Assembly (NCBI RefSeq): GCF_001940165.2
Contig: NZ_CP135162.1
Coordinates: 62,001 to 126,000, forward strand
DNA length: 64,000 bases
Source: Roseburia sp. 831b
Lineage (GTDB): Bacteria > Bacillota > Clostridia > Lachnospirales > Lachnospiraceae
Reading direction: 5' to 3'
Part shown: piece by piece, positions 8,174 through 17,732 of the stretch
How the letters are laid out: the number at the start of each line of letters is the position of its first letter
How positions within the stretch are numbered: the stretch's first letter is position 1
Notes under the pieces: model-generated
The model's input: the letters and a program-made list of their open reading frames with translations, nothing else
What the model was told of the DNA's origin: nothing
Databases searched by the model: none
Translations under genes and position numbers: made by a program

Positions 8174-8764
8174 ATGCATGAATATGTAATAGAGACAGAT
8201 TGTCTGGATATTGAGTTGGTAGAACCTCAAATAAAATATGCTGAAGATATTTGGAATTTTCGTCAGAAGATAATTAATAATGATGCAAATAGTGAAGATC
8301 AATTTGCAGGATGCGGTTGTCTTGGTAAATGTAACTCTGTAGAGGAATGGATTCGTATATGTAAATTGAGGAATAGTGAGGAAACTTGTAACGAGGGAGG
8401 AACAACGGTACCTTCAGATATGTATCTTGCAGTACGAAAAAGCGATGACAGAATTGTAGGGATTATTGATTTGAGACACCACATTGATCATCCTATTCTT
8501 GGAACATGGGGCGGTCATACAGGCTATTCGGTTCGTCCTTCGGAAAGAAGAAAAGGATATGCTAAAGAGATGCTTCGTTTGAACATCAAAAATGCAAGAG
8601 CATTGGGTATCAAAAAAATGCTGGTTACCTGTGATGAAACCAATAAGGCCAGCGAACTGACTATTATTTCGAATGGCGGCATTTTCGAAAAAAGCATTGA
8701 AGTTGAAGGTACTATGATAAAAAGATATTGGATTGACTTAAAGAAAGTAGGTGAAGATGGATGA
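8174..8764 (+). CDS. GNAT family N-acetyltransferase
   Basis: A 196-residue GNAT enzyme. The strand GIIDLRHHID, then HTGYSVRPSERRKGYAKEML, gives the acetyl-CoA binding loop (R/Q-x-x-G-x-A variant RRKGYA at about residue 120), followed by the helix/strand pair ALGIKKMLVTCDETNKAS and NGGIFE. This pattern is shared with the streptothricin/RimJ-like acetyltransferases of Firmicutes. The acceptor is unknown. It begins a run of same-strand genes: its TGA overlaps the next gene's ATG by four bases (ATGA), indicating translational coupling. A cysteine-rich patch, GCGCLGKC, near residue 50 is unusual for the family but could be incidental. Confidence 0.8.
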   Translation: MHEYVIETDCLDIELVEPQIKYAEDIWNFRQKIINNDANSEDQFAGCGCLGKCNSVEEWIRICKLRNSEETCNEGGTTVPSDMYLAVRKSDDRIVGIIDLRHHIDHPILGTWGGHTGYSVRPSERRKGYAKEMLRLNIKNARALGIKKMLVTCDETNKASELTIISNGGIFEKSIEVEGTMIKRYWIDLKKVGEDG

Positions 8765-9165
8765 GATACTATCGTATTCACACTGCTGATATAGCATATA
8801 TCACGCAGCAGCCGAGAGGAATTTTTACTGCAATTGGTAAACTGGTTGACGCAGGTATCCTATCCGAGGAGGAAACTGCAGAATACTGGAAGAATCGAGC
8901 CTATTTCGAAAAGGTATTGCCGGTGCCTCCCTTTTATGACGAGGGCAATCCGGACAAGGCAATTACTTGGTTTAAAGATACACCTGAGGGGAATCGGATC
9001 TATTCTGAAATGACCTTTTATCATGAGATGGCAAGAAAATATGGAACCCAGCTATATATGTCTGAGTGTGCTGAGATTCCCGGGGAAATCATCTACGAGG
9101 ATGATTATCAGATTGCCATCAGGAATCAAAGGACAGATATTCGTATTACAACACATGAAATATAG
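8761..9165 (+). CDS. Conserved hypothetical protein, 134 aa
   Basis: The start overlaps the acetyltransferase stop by four bases. The protein reads MRYYRIHTADIAYITQQPRG and later EYWKNRAYFEKVLPVPPFYD, NPDKAITWFKDTPEG. The well-ordered aromatic/proline pattern suggests a conserved soluble domain. I recall similar uncharacterised proteins in Clostridia but know no function. No signal peptide, membrane span or metal-binding cluster is visible. Position between an acetyltransferase and a sugar isomerase suggests it belongs to a small catabolic or resistance operon. Confidence 0.6.
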   Translation: MRYYRIHTADIAYITQQPRGIFTAIGKLVDAGILSEEETAEYWKNRAYFEKVLPVPPFYDEGNPDKAITWFKDTPEGNRIYSEMTFYHEMARKYGTQLYMSECAEIPGEIIYEDDYQIAIRNQRTDIRITTHEI

Positions 9166-9174
9166 GAGCATCTT

Positions 9175-10071
9175 ATGAGAAAAATACTATGTTCAACAGG
9201 GGCATTGTTTCCGCGGACAACCCCCGAAAAATATGCGGCGCTTGGTGATATGGCGGATAAACTGAACTGTGATGGATTTGAGTTCATGGTGGACAGTACG
9301 ATGTATGAAAATGTGGACAAGCTAATTCAAATCGTTAAGCCATTGAAGTTATGGATTCCGGTGGTGCACTGTCAGAAATCGCTGGGGGAATCTTTATGTG
9401 GTATGAAAGCTTGGTTTGACGGGACAGGATATCATGAATACAGAATGACTGATGAGGAGGACCGGGCAGCCTTCGAAAACGGGATTAAACGCTTTCGAGT
9501 GAATCTCGAGATTGCCAATGCCTTCGGCGCAGATAAAATGGTGCTCCATCTCTGGAATGGTATTGTATCCGATAAATATCTTTCCAAAAACATCGAACGC
9601 TTTGGCATGTTAGATGACCTGGCGAAGGCTTCCCGGGTAGAACTGATGATTGAAAATGTGGTATGTAACCACAAAAATCCTCTCGAAAATATGAGAAGAG
9701 TGCACGCAGCATACCAAAACGCCACCTTTGTCTTTGACACTAAGATGTCTGAGTTTCACAATCAGACCATGGAATTGTTTTTGCCTGAGTGGGACTGGCT
9801 GCTTCGGGAGCGGCTGATATCGCACATGCACATCAATGACTATAATGGCGGGTACATGGACTGGAGCAATCTGAGAACACTTCCCGTTGGAGCAGGAAAG
9901 ATTGATTTTACAGGTTTTTTTGATAAGCTTGCACAATATGATTATGCGGGTGACTTTACGGTGGAAGCAACAGCAATTTGTAGGGAAACCGGTGAAGTGG
10001 ATTACAATATGCTGAATGCATGTTTTGACAGGATTCGGAGCCTGCTGCGACATACTGAAACACATAAATAA
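9175..10071 (+). CDS. Sugar phosphate isomerase/epimerase family (TIM barrel, AP-endonuclease 2 fold)
   Basis: A 298-residue TIM-barrel protein of the xylose-isomerase-like/AP-endonuclease family 2. Candidate metal ligands are seen at the expected strand ends: Glu in LMIENVV, Asp and His in VFDTKMSEFH, His in HMHINDYNG, and Glu in TVEATA. The strand order and length fit sugar epimerases or isomerases. The substrate is not identifiable. The ATG has AGGAG six bases upstream, and the gene follows the unknown protein by 9 bp, so they are likely one transcript. The next gene in the run is the disrupted nucleoside phosphorylase. Confidence 0.75.
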   Translation: MRKILCSTGALFPRTTPEKYAALGDMADKLNCDGFEFMVDSTMYENVDKLIQIVKPLKLWIPVVHCQKSLGESLCGMKAWFDGTGYHEYRMTDEEDRAAFENGIKRFRVNLEIANAFGADKMVLHLWNGIVSDKYLSKNIERFGMLDDLAKASRVELMIENVVCNHKNPLENMRRVHAAYQNATFVFDTKMSEFHNQTMELFLPEWDWLLRERLISHMHINDYNGGYMDWSNLRTLPVGAGKIDFTGFFDKLAQYDYAGDFTVEATAICRETGEVDYNMLNACFDRIRSLLRHTETHK

Positions 10072-10097
10072 AGTAAATCAGAGGAGGAAAATCAACC

Positions 10098-10676
10098 ATG
10101 AAAAAGAGGATGATTGAAATAATGGACAAATTTCATCAATACAATTCCGACAACATGGCATATCTTGCTTTCGGTCTTGATAAGAATGAACACTATGATG
10201 TGCTGGTTGTTGCACCAAGCTTTTCTCCGTATAAACTTAAGATGGATAGCTATTGCAAGATCACAACCTTAAAGGAAGGCGCATATATTGCGGGATACCT
10301 CGTTGAAAAAGATGACCTTAAGATTGCATGGATAAAAACTGCATCATCAGATTCAAATCTGATTAATCATGTTGCAGTATGTGCAGAGCTAACCTTTGAT
10401 AAAATGATTTTTATAGGTGCAGTTGGCGCATTAAAACCGGAGTTTGAGCTTGGCGATTTGTGCACGCCAACTTATTCGATTGCAGGTGGTTCTGCACATA
10501 CCTATCTGAAAGATTCCATCAAAGATTTTGTCCATTTTGAAAGGGTAGAACCTGACATGACATTTATAAACAATATTGTTGAAATCGTAGAAGAAAGCGG
10601 TTATGAATTAAAGAAAGCATCTGTATTTTGCACACCTTCCATCTCTACACTCGTGTCTCAACAGCTATGCAGATAG
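10098..10676 (+). pseudogene. Nucleoside phosphorylase-like gene, C-terminus replaced
   Basis: The first about 180 residues look like a purine-nucleoside phosphorylase/MTA-SAH nucleosidase family protein, with VVAPSFSPYK, the phosphate/base pocket strand KMIFIGAVGAL and ELGDLCTPTYSIAGG. The family normally continues through a second conserved region with a catalytic Asp/Met-Glu. Here homology stops after ASVFCTPSIS at about 10645, where sequence encoding a serine recombinase N-terminus begins in another frame, and translation ends 10 codons later. The start (GAGGAGG upstream) is intact. The product would be truncated and probably inactive. Confidence 0.75.
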
Positions 10677-10820
10677 ATGGTTATTCACTGGAAGCACAGA
10701 AAACCAAAATGAAAGCATTCTGTGACTATAATGAATATGAAATAGCCGGCGAGTATGAAGACTCAGGAAAATCCGGTAAATCCATTGAAGGAAGAATTGC
10801 TTTTAATCAGATGATCCAAA
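10640..10820 (+). pseudogene. Fragment of a serine site-specific recombinase
   Basis: In the frame that opens at 10628, the translation LYTRVSTAMQ, DGYSLEAQKTKMKAFC, EYEDSGKSGKSIEGR is the beginning of a large serine recombinase (resolvase/invertase domain). The nucleophile Ser is in RVST. Only about 60 residues remain; there is no recombinase or zinc-ribbon domain. The left edge abuts a nucleoside phosphorylase fragment and the right edge runs in frame into a dehydrogenase C-terminus. This is the scar of an integrative element or recombination that removed the intervening genes. There is no start codon of its own. Confidence 0.8.
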
Positions 10821-11245
10821 CGGTAGATTTCTTAGAGGAATTATGTGAAAAGACAGATATGCTCATCTTATCGCTGCCAAAGACGAAAGATACGGATGTA
10901 CTGATTGATGCCCAGATTTTAAAACTTTTAAAAGGAAAATACCTTGTAAATGTAGGACGTAGTAATTGTATCGATCAGGAAGCTTTATATAAAGCGCTTG
11001 AAACCAAACAGCTTACCGGGGCTGCAATCGATACCTGGGATAAAAAACCAGGAAAATATGAGACAGATTTTTATCCAACCGTGCTGCCTTTTGAGGATTT
11101 GGAAAATATTGTATTGTCGCCACATCAAGCGATGAAGGTAGATGTAGGTCATGATCGTTACGTGATGGATATTTTACAAAAGGTAATCCACTACTTAGAA
11201 GCGGGAAAACTGTCGGATGTGGTGGATTTGAAAAAAGGGTATTAG
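10821..11245 (+). pseudogene. C-terminal part of a D-2-hydroxyacid dehydrogenase
   Basis: From TVDFLEELCEKTDMLIL onward the frame encodes the NAD-binding half and tail of a D-isomer-specific 2-hydroxyacid dehydrogenase: LPKTKDTDVLI, KGKYLVNVGRSNCIDQEAL, GAAIDTWDKKPG, and the catalytic His region ENIVLSPHQA. About 140 of the usual 310-340 residues are present; the substrate-binding N-terminus and the GxGxxG loop are lost. It is fused in frame to the recombinase fragment. A terminator follows the stop at once, so this was the original gene end. Confidence 0.8.
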
Positions 11246-11281
11246 GAGAGGAAATCCATCAGATTCCCTCTCCACTTTTTA
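11245..11281 (+). terminator. Intrinsic terminator
   Basis: A GGAGAGG / CCTCTCC stem with an inner AATC/GATT pairing, followed by CTTTTTATT. It closes the 8.2-11.2 kb run. Confidence 0.75.
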
Positions 11282-11375
11282 TTATAGGCATTCTGTCACT
11301 GCAAAACAAGTCTTAAAATTTTTTCCCTGCTTTGTCATAATAAGTTCCATAACGACAGAGGAAAAAGGAGAAGGA

Positions 11376-12353
11376 ATGAAAAAAGGATACTGTAAAAGTG
11401 GAATGGGAAGAATTGCGTTAGGAACGCATCTGGGAGATTTTTCAAAAGAGGATTCAAAAAAGTATCAAGAGGCGATTTCTTATGCCCTGCAACATGGATT
11501 TACAACTATTGATGGAGCAATTAATTATCGTGGAATGTGTTCCGAAAAGGACGAGGGAGCTGCAATTGGAACGTTAATGGAAAAAGGAAATCTGCGACGG
11601 GAAGATTTTTGCATTACCTCCAAGGCAGGACTTTTGTATGGGGATGTGCAGGTGGGAAAAAATCCAGGTAAATATTTAGAAGAGGTTTTAGAACCGCAGG
11701 GGATAACACGTGCAGATTTTTCAGAGTATGGTGGATTATATCAGACGTTAAATCCTAAATTTTTTGAAATTGCGTTACAAAAGTCGCTGCAAAACTTAGA
11801 TTTGGAGACGATTGATGTTCACTATATTCATATCCCGGAAATCTCACGTTTACAGTTAACACAAGAGGAATTTTATGATAGGATGGAAATGTTGTTTGCC
11901 TGGTACGAGGACAAGGTAAAACAGGGAAAAATCCGGTATTACGGAATTGCCCTTGAGTTTATGGGAGAAGAACCACAGGAAGAAAAGTGGCATTTTGAGC
12001 TTGAAAAAGTAAAGGAGAAAGCACAAAAGGCAGGAAACGGAATGAGCCATTTTAAATACGTTTTGTTTGAATATAATCGTTTTTGTGATTATCCGGTGAC
12101 AACATTAAGCCAGACCGTGAAAGGACAGAAATATACACTGGCAGAAGCTTGCAGGAAACTTGAACTTGAAACGGTGGGAAGTATGCCACTTGCAATGGGG
12201 GACGCACTGAAAATGTATCGTGTGGAGGAATTGCTGGCGTTTGCATTAGAAGGCGTGGATCATGTGATTGTGGGGAGCAAGAACATCGGGCATATAAAGG
12301 AAATACTGGAAATACAAAAAAGAATCGAGGCACCCAATGCATACATATTTTAA
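11376..12353 (+). CDS. Aldo/keto reductase
   Basis: A 325-residue NADPH-dependent AKR with the catalytic tetrad visible: Asp46 and Tyr51 in TIDGAINYRG, Lys83 in ITSKAG, and a His in DVHYIHIP (about 149-152). The C-terminal cofactor segment EGVDHVIVGSKNIGHIKEI is typical. The start ATG has AAAAAGGAGAAGG upstream. The gene overlaps the following ABC transporter by 17 bp, so the two form one transcriptional unit. AKRs reduce carbonyls in small molecules. Its coupling to export genes suggests tailoring or detoxification of a transported compound, but this is inference. Confidence 0.85.
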   Translation: MKKGYCKSGMGRIALGTHLGDFSKEDSKKYQEAISYALQHGFTTIDGAINYRGMCSEKDEGAAIGTLMEKGNLRREDFCITSKAGLLYGDVQVGKNPGKYLEEVLEPQGITRADFSEYGGLYQTLNPKFFEIALQKSLQNLDLETIDVHYIHIPEISRLQLTQEEFYDRMEMLFAWYEDKVKQGKIRYYGIALEFMGEEPQEEKWHFELEKVKEKAQKAGNGMSHFKYVLFEYNRFCDYPVTTLSQTVKGQKYTLAEACRKLELETVGSMPLAMGDALKMYRVEELLAFALEGVDHVIVGSKNIGHIKEILEIQKRIEAPNAYIF

Positions 12354-13961
12354 AATCCTAAAAGCAATTATAAAAGAAAATAAAAAGCAGACCTGTTTTT
12401 GCTTTGGCATCATGTTGGTGATGTCCATTTTGCAGGTCGCAATTCCGCTTGCGATGAAAGGAATGGTTGCAAGAATTGAGGAAGTTCCATCTGTTTCACT
12501 TTTCCTTATTTGTGTTGTAATCTACGCCGGAATGTGGCTTTGCTACAATTTTTTAAATGTGAAATGGTACAAGCACATTGATATGCTTGGGGAAAAGGTT
12601 CTGTGGTTTATCCGTGAAAAATTATACAATGCCATCTGGAGCTTTGAGCAGGACACTTATGCAAGGCTTGGAAAAAGTTATTTGAAAAATGTTCTATTTA
12701 CCGATGTCATCAGCATTTATGGAAATATTATCCTTTATTCGTTGAACATTTTTGCAGATTTCTTTATGATTTTGATTCTTCTTTTGGTGTCGTTCCAGGT
12801 AGATGTAACTACAACTGTAATTTTAATTTTTGCAGTTGTGATTGGATTTGTATTTTCTTTTTTCTCAAAACCGGTCATGTCAAAATGCTCCAGAACCGTG
12901 AACCAGTCGTTGAAGCGTGAGAATGCGACAAATGATGAGTGTGTGGAGGCGATTGAGCTGACGAGAACGAATGGATTGCAGGATTATTATCGCAAAAAGG
13001 TGAAAAATAGTATTCATGATTTTATCCAGGTTGCCATTAAGTCGGATCAAAAGACGGTATTTTTACAAAATCTGATGGAACATTATCACCAGATTATGAT
13101 TATGGTAATCACAGGTTTTCTGGTGCTTCATGCAAAATCAGCCAGTGCTGGCACACTTGTCTATTATATTTTTGTGACAAATCTGATTATTGAAAAAAGT
13201 CGTGCCATAGAGGGAAATTTCTATCAGTTCATGAAAAATATGGCGGCATTTGAAAATATCGACCGTATTTTAGAGGAAGCGAAGCCGGAAAAGGAGGATG
13301 GAGAGGAACTTTTAGACATTTCAGAGATTACATTTGATAAGGTCGGATTGTCTTACGAAAACGGAATTCGTGTCTTTTCAAATCGTTCTTTTACGATGAA
13401 AAAGGGGATGCCATTCTTTTACAAGGAGGAAACGGATGTGGAAAATCTAGTACGCTGAAAATGATAGCTGGATTTTTAACACCAAGCAAGGGAGACATTC
13501 AGTATAACGAAATCTCTTATAAAAAGGTGAAACAGCAGTCACTCTACCGCAATATCTGTTACCTGAACCAGGAGGAACTCCTTTTGAATGAGACGTTGCC
13601 AGATTATCTTTCCATCATGGCTCACAAAGAGATTTCTAGGGAAGCATATCAGAATTATGTGTCAAAAGTAAATCTGACGAAGGAATACGGGAAGATTACG
13701 GATAACGGCAAAAGCTTTTCCGGTGGTGAAAAGAAGAAAGCGATTATCATGAAGCTTCTGGCAAGAAAACAGGATGTTTCAGTCATCTTGCTAGATGAGA
13801 TTGAGGCAGGGTTAGACAAGGAAAGCCAGGAGAGAATCGGGCAGATTGAAAAAGAGTTATTGCGGGAGAGAGAACACTATATTATTGTAAAAATCTCACA
13901 CGGCGAGGTTGCAAATCTGGAATGTTACAATAAGGTGATTGATTTGGAGGCTAACAGATAA
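12337..13961 (+). pseudogene. ABC transporter (membrane domain plus ATPase) split by a one-base frameshift
   Basis: The first frame (12337-13458) encodes six hydrophobic helices and the beginning of an ATPase domain. The second (13461-13961) encodes the rest: SFSGGEKKKA signature, Walker B VILLDEIEAGLD and H-loop ISH. Between them, the Walker A motif GGNGCGKSST is present in the DNA at about 13427-13456 but only in the second frame. Adding one T to the four-T run at 13417-13420 restores a continuous reading (PFFLQGGNGCGKSST). So this is a single about 541-residue exporter half-transporter inactivated by a one-base loss, a sequencing error, or a slippage site. It overlaps the reductase gene by 17 bp. 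Confidence 0.85.
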
Positions 13962-14000
13962 CCCCGCACAACACCTGCCGATTTTTACCACTTACATCGG

Positions 14001-14050
14001 AAAAAACACCACTTAGTAAATATCTATTTACTAAGGCTGGTGTTTTTTTT
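14001..14050 (+). terminator. Intrinsic terminator
   Basis: A long stem, AAACACCA then TTAGTAAATA pairing with TATTTACTAA then TGGTGTTT, and eight Ts. It separates the broken ABC gene from the two intact exporters. Confidence 0.9.
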
Positions 14051-14134
14051 ATGATAGTGCAAAAGCCAGAAAGCTTAAGAGGCTGCGCAGCCGGATTCTA
14101 TTTTGAAAAAGAAAAATGAAACGAGGAGACAAGC

Positions 14135-15952
14135 ATGGAAAAAAGGAAGTATGACATTTTGGCGGTCATAAAAAGAATGCTTTTGAATGTAAAAAATCAG
14201 GATAAGAAGCAGTTTTTGCGCGTAGCAATTTATACAGTGGCGGCAACGGCGTACCCGTTCCTAGCAGTTTTTCTGCCGAAAATTGCAATTGGAATTTTAG
14301 AGCAGAACGGGGAAAATGCCGCAAGGGATTTGGCGGCTGCAATGGTACTTTATGCAGTTGTGGCAGGAGTGTTAGGGTATATCATGAAATATATGGATCA
14401 GGTGATTCAGATTCATAACATGCGCTATCGTTTAAGAAATTTAACTGATGTCACAGACAAGGTTATGACGATGGATTATCACTATGTAGAGGATTCAAAG
14501 TTTTACGAGGAAAACGACCGCGCATTTGCATCTTTGAATGGCAATGCGCTTGGAATGGAAGGTGTCTATAACAAGCTGTATCTGATGCCGGCGGCATTAC
14601 TTAGTATTCTTGGAATGATTGCACTGACCGGGTACTTAAGTCCATGGATTATGCTGGCGTTGCTTTTGCATGTCGGCGTTATCATGTGGATTTCCAGACA
14701 GAATCACAATTATCGTTATGCCAGAAAAGAGGAAGTGGCAAAGGCAGAGCGAAAGATTCGTTATTATTACAAGACGACCCATGATTTTTCCTATGGAAAA
14801 GATATTCGAATCTATAATTTCAGGGACCGTATCCTGAAAAATTATAAAGAGGAGATTGATGCACTGACCCGTTTGACCGGAAAAATGGCAGAACACGAGT
14901 TTTTACTTGGAATGGCAGGAATAGTTACACTGATAATTACAAATGTAGTTATGTATGGAATATTGGTTTATCGTGCCTACATGGGAATGCCAATCAGTTC
15001 TTTTACGATGTATATTTCCCTAATTATGTCCTTGATGCAGATGATGCTGACATTCGGGGAGAACGTTGCATTTATCTGCAATGAGGGACAATATGTCAAC
15101 GATTTCTACAATTTGATGGATGCAGACTTGAAAAACGAAGGTGGAACCGCTGGAAAACCACAAGGAACCTTAGAGATTGTGTTCGATCATGTATCGTTCC
15201 ACTATCCAAACAGTGAAAAGGAAGTGTTCCACGATTTGAATTTTACGATTCACAAAGGTGAGAGCGTAGCTGTGGTTGGAGTAAACGGAGCCGGAAAATC
15301 CACGCTGGTGAAACTGATGACAGGTCTTTTTGAGCCGACGAAGGGACATATTTACATCAACGGTGTGGAAATCAGGGAGTATCGGAAAAAGGATTTGTAC
15401 GATCTTTATGCAGCCGTATTCCAGGATGTCAATATTTTGGCATTTACCATCCGGGAAAATGTAGCATGCCGTGCAGAACATGTGGATGATGCCCGTGTTG
15501 AGGAAGCATTGGATAAGGTTGGATTAGGCGATAAAGTCCGGGGATTTGAGAAAGGGTTAGACCAGATGATGTTAAAAGTCATCGATGAAAACGGAACTGA
15601 TTTTTCCGGTGGAGAGCGCCAGAAATTATCCATAGCAAGAGGGTTATATAAAGATGCACCAATGGTCATCATGGATGAGCCGACAGCAGCGCTGGATGCC
15701 CTGGCAGAAGAAAAAATTTATAAGAGCTTTAGCGATATGGTAAAAGGAAAAACAGCACTTTACATTTCACATCGTCTTGCAAGCACGAAGTTCTGTGATA
15801 AAATTGCGCTTTTTGATGCGGATGGATTAAAAGAATACGGTACGCATGAGGAACTGATGGAAAAGAAAGGTGCGTACTACAAGATGTTTGTGATTCAGGG
15901 AAAATACTATCAGGAACAAAACGATACAACTACAAATGTAGAAAGGGAATAA
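14135..15952 (+). CDS. ABC exporter subunit (TMD-NBD fusion)
   Basis: A 605-residue half-transporter with an N-terminal six-helix membrane domain (residues about 30-330) and a C-terminal ATPase. Visible are Walker A GVNGAGKSTLVK near residue 382, Q-loop AVFQDVN, signature DFSGGERQKLS, Walker B MVIMDEPTAALDA and H-loop YISHRLAS. The start has ACGAGGAGA upstream. The gene is one base upstream of a second half-transporter, so the two probably form a heterodimer. The NGAGKST Walker variant is frequent among peptide and lantibiotic exporters, but the substrate is unknown. The linking Asn-Gly-Ala pattern is shared by both subunits. Confidence 0.88.
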   Translation: MEKRKYDILAVIKRMLLNVKNQDKKQFLRVAIYTVAATAYPFLAVFLPKIAIGILEQNGENAARDLAAAMVLYAVVAGVLGYIMKYMDQVIQIHNMRYRLRNLTDVTDKVMTMDYHYVEDSKFYEENDRAFASLNGNALGMEGVYNKLYLMPAALLSILGMIALTGYLSPWIMLALLLHVGVIMWISRQNHNYRYARKEEVAKAERKIRYYYKTTHDFSYGKDIRIYNFRDRILKNYKEEIDALTRLTGKMAEHEFLLGMAGIVTLIITNVVMYGILVYRAYMGMPISSFTMYISLIMSLMQMMLTFGENVAFICNEGQYVNDFYNLMDADLKNEGGTAGKPQGTLEIVFDHVSFHYPNSEKEVFHDLNFTIHKGESVAVVGVNGAGKSTLVKLMTGLFEPTKGHIYINGVEIREYRKKDLYDLYAAVFQDVNILAFTIRENVACRAEHVDDARVEEALDKVGLGDKVRGFEKGLDQMMLKVIDENGTDFSGGERQKLSIARGLYKDAPMVIMDEPTAALDALAEEKIYKSFSDMVKGKTALYISHRLASTKFCDKIALFDADGLKEYGTHEELMEKKGAYYKMFVIQGKYYQEQNDTTTNVERE

Positions 15953-15953
15953 C

Positions 15954-17732
15954 ATGAAAAAGTTAGCAAGTTTTTTAAAACTGTCATGGCAGGTTTCGCC
16001 ATCCTATATCATTGTCTTGATTTTAGATGCGTTTGCAAATGGCGCAAAACTTCTTTTTAATATCATTTTGCCAAAATTTTTGGTGGATGAGTTGTTGGGA
16101 GCAAGAGACGTCAAAGTCCTTTTCTTATTCGTGGGACTCATTGTTGCAAATAACGTGCTGATGTCGCTTTTGGAAAATGGATTTAAGGCGGTCAAGGAGA
16201 AAAAGGAATCCTACTTCACGCAGTCGATGAACAAAAAGATGGCAGAGAAAATCATGAAACTGGAGTATTCCTGCCTGGAGGACCCGTATTATCTGGATTT
16301 AAAGGAACGTGCTGTGTATGCCATCAGCAACCAGAATGCAGTGAAATATCTGATCGACTGCGCCGCAAAGATGTTTAGCGGAGCTGTGACACTGGCAGGT
16401 CTTATCGCGATTATGGCAACGCTAGGACCGGTTCTTGTCTTGATTGTGGCGGTCGGTGTTGTTGTCATGCTATTGTTTTATTCTGGAATGTCAAAGTACA
16501 TGGTTTACATGCAGCAGGAGTTAGTTCCGATTAACCGTAAGTTTGGGTATTATTTTGATTTGGCGTTTGAAAAACAGAATCAGAAAGATATCCGTTTGTA
16601 TGACATGGCTGACATGGTGCAAAACCGTTTGTCCTCCCATTTAGAGGGAACCTGTGATATTTTTGAAAAAATTTTCCGCAGGATGGGAAAGTCCTTTGGC
16701 GGAATGAGCGTTGTCAATGATGCAGTTGCGGCAATCTCCTATGCCTATGTGGGATTCCGCACGCTATCTACCTGGTTTGGACCAAGAATTTCCATCGGTT
16801 CATTAACCATGTATGTGTCCTGTGCCATCCAGTTTTCGGCAACCGTTGTGGATTTTGGAACCAATATTGTAGGAATGCTGCAGCAGCTGGCATTTTTAGA
16901 CCCATACTTAGAATTCATGGGACTTGCGGAGGAGACAAAAGAGACAGGGAAAGCAAAGTTTGTGGGTCCTGTGGAAAGCATTGAATTCAAAGATGTTACA
17001 TTTACCTATCCAAAGGCAGAAAAACCGGTGTTAAAACACGTTTCTTTTTCCATTCACAAAGGGGAGAAAATCTCGATTGTCGGGCTTAACGGCGCCGGAA
17101 AATCAACACTTGTAAAATTAATCTGCCGGATGTATCACATGGATAGCGGAGAAATTTTAATCAATGGAAGAAATATTTACGACTATGATTATCTTTCCTA
17201 TATGAAGTGTATCGCAGCCGTTTTCCAGGACTATCGCCTGTTTAATTTTACGATTGCAGAAAATATCTCCTGCCAGGAAAAGGGGGCAGATCGAAAGCGG
17301 ATTGAAAAACTGATTGACGAGGTTGGACTTCGTGAAAAAATTGACGAATTAATAGATGGCATCGATAGCCGTTTTGGAAAAGAATACGACGAAGATGGCG
17401 TGGAAATGTCCGGTGGACAGGGACAGAAAGTTGCGATTGCCAGAGCACTTTATAAGGATTCGTCCCTTGTGATTTTAGACGAGCCGGCGAGTGCACTTGA
17501 CCCGATTGCAGAGGCTGAAATCTATGAGAAATTCAACGGTCTTGTGGATGATAAGACTGCAATTTACATTTCCCATAGAATGTCCTCAAGTGTTTTCTGT
17601 GACAAAATCTTAATCATCGACGGTGGAACCGTTTCCGATTTCGACACGCATGAAAATCTGATGAAAAAGACAGAAAGTCTGTACTATAAACTGTTCGAAT
17701 CGCAGGCAAAAAATTACAGATTAGAAGCCTGA
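15954..17732 (+). CDS. ABC exporter subunit (TMD-NBD fusion), partner of the preceding gene
   Basis: A 592-residue half-transporter. It has Walker A GLNGAGKSTLVK near residue 376, Q-loop AVFQDYR, signature MSGGQGQKVA, Walker B LVILDEPASALDP and H-loop YISHRMSS. One base separates it from the preceding exporter gene, and the ribosome binding site (GAAAGGGAA) lies inside that gene's end, so both are made together. Its stop lies 19 bp inside the convergent MATE gene, so the two genes share their last bases and no terminator is visible between them. Confidence 0.88.
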   Translation: MKKLASFLKLSWQVSPSYIIVLILDAFANGAKLLFNIILPKFLVDELLGARDVKVLFLFVGLIVANNVLMSLLENGFKAVKEKKESYFTQSMNKKMAEKIMKLEYSCLEDPYYLDLKERAVYAISNQNAVKYLIDCAAKMFSGAVTLAGLIAIMATLGPVLVLIVAVGVVVMLLFYSGMSKYMVYMQQELVPINRKFGYYFDLAFEKQNQKDIRLYDMADMVQNRLSSHLEGTCDIFEKIFRRMGKSFGGMSVVNDAVAAISYAYVGFRTLSTWFGPRISIGSLTMYVSCAIQFSATVVDFGTNIVGMLQQLAFLDPYLEFMGLAEETKETGKAKFVGPVESIEFKDVTFTYPKAEKPVLKHVSFSIHKGEKISIVGLNGAGKSTLVKLICRMYHMDSGEILINGRNIYDYDYLSYMKCIAAVFQDYRLFNFTIAENISCQEKGADRKRIEKLIDEVGLREKIDELIDGIDSRFGKEYDEDGVEMSGGQGQKVAIARALYKDSSLVILDEPASALDPIAEAEIYEKFNGLVDDKTAIYISHRMSSSVFCDKILIIDGGTVSDFDTHENLMKKTESLYYKLFESQAKNYRLEA

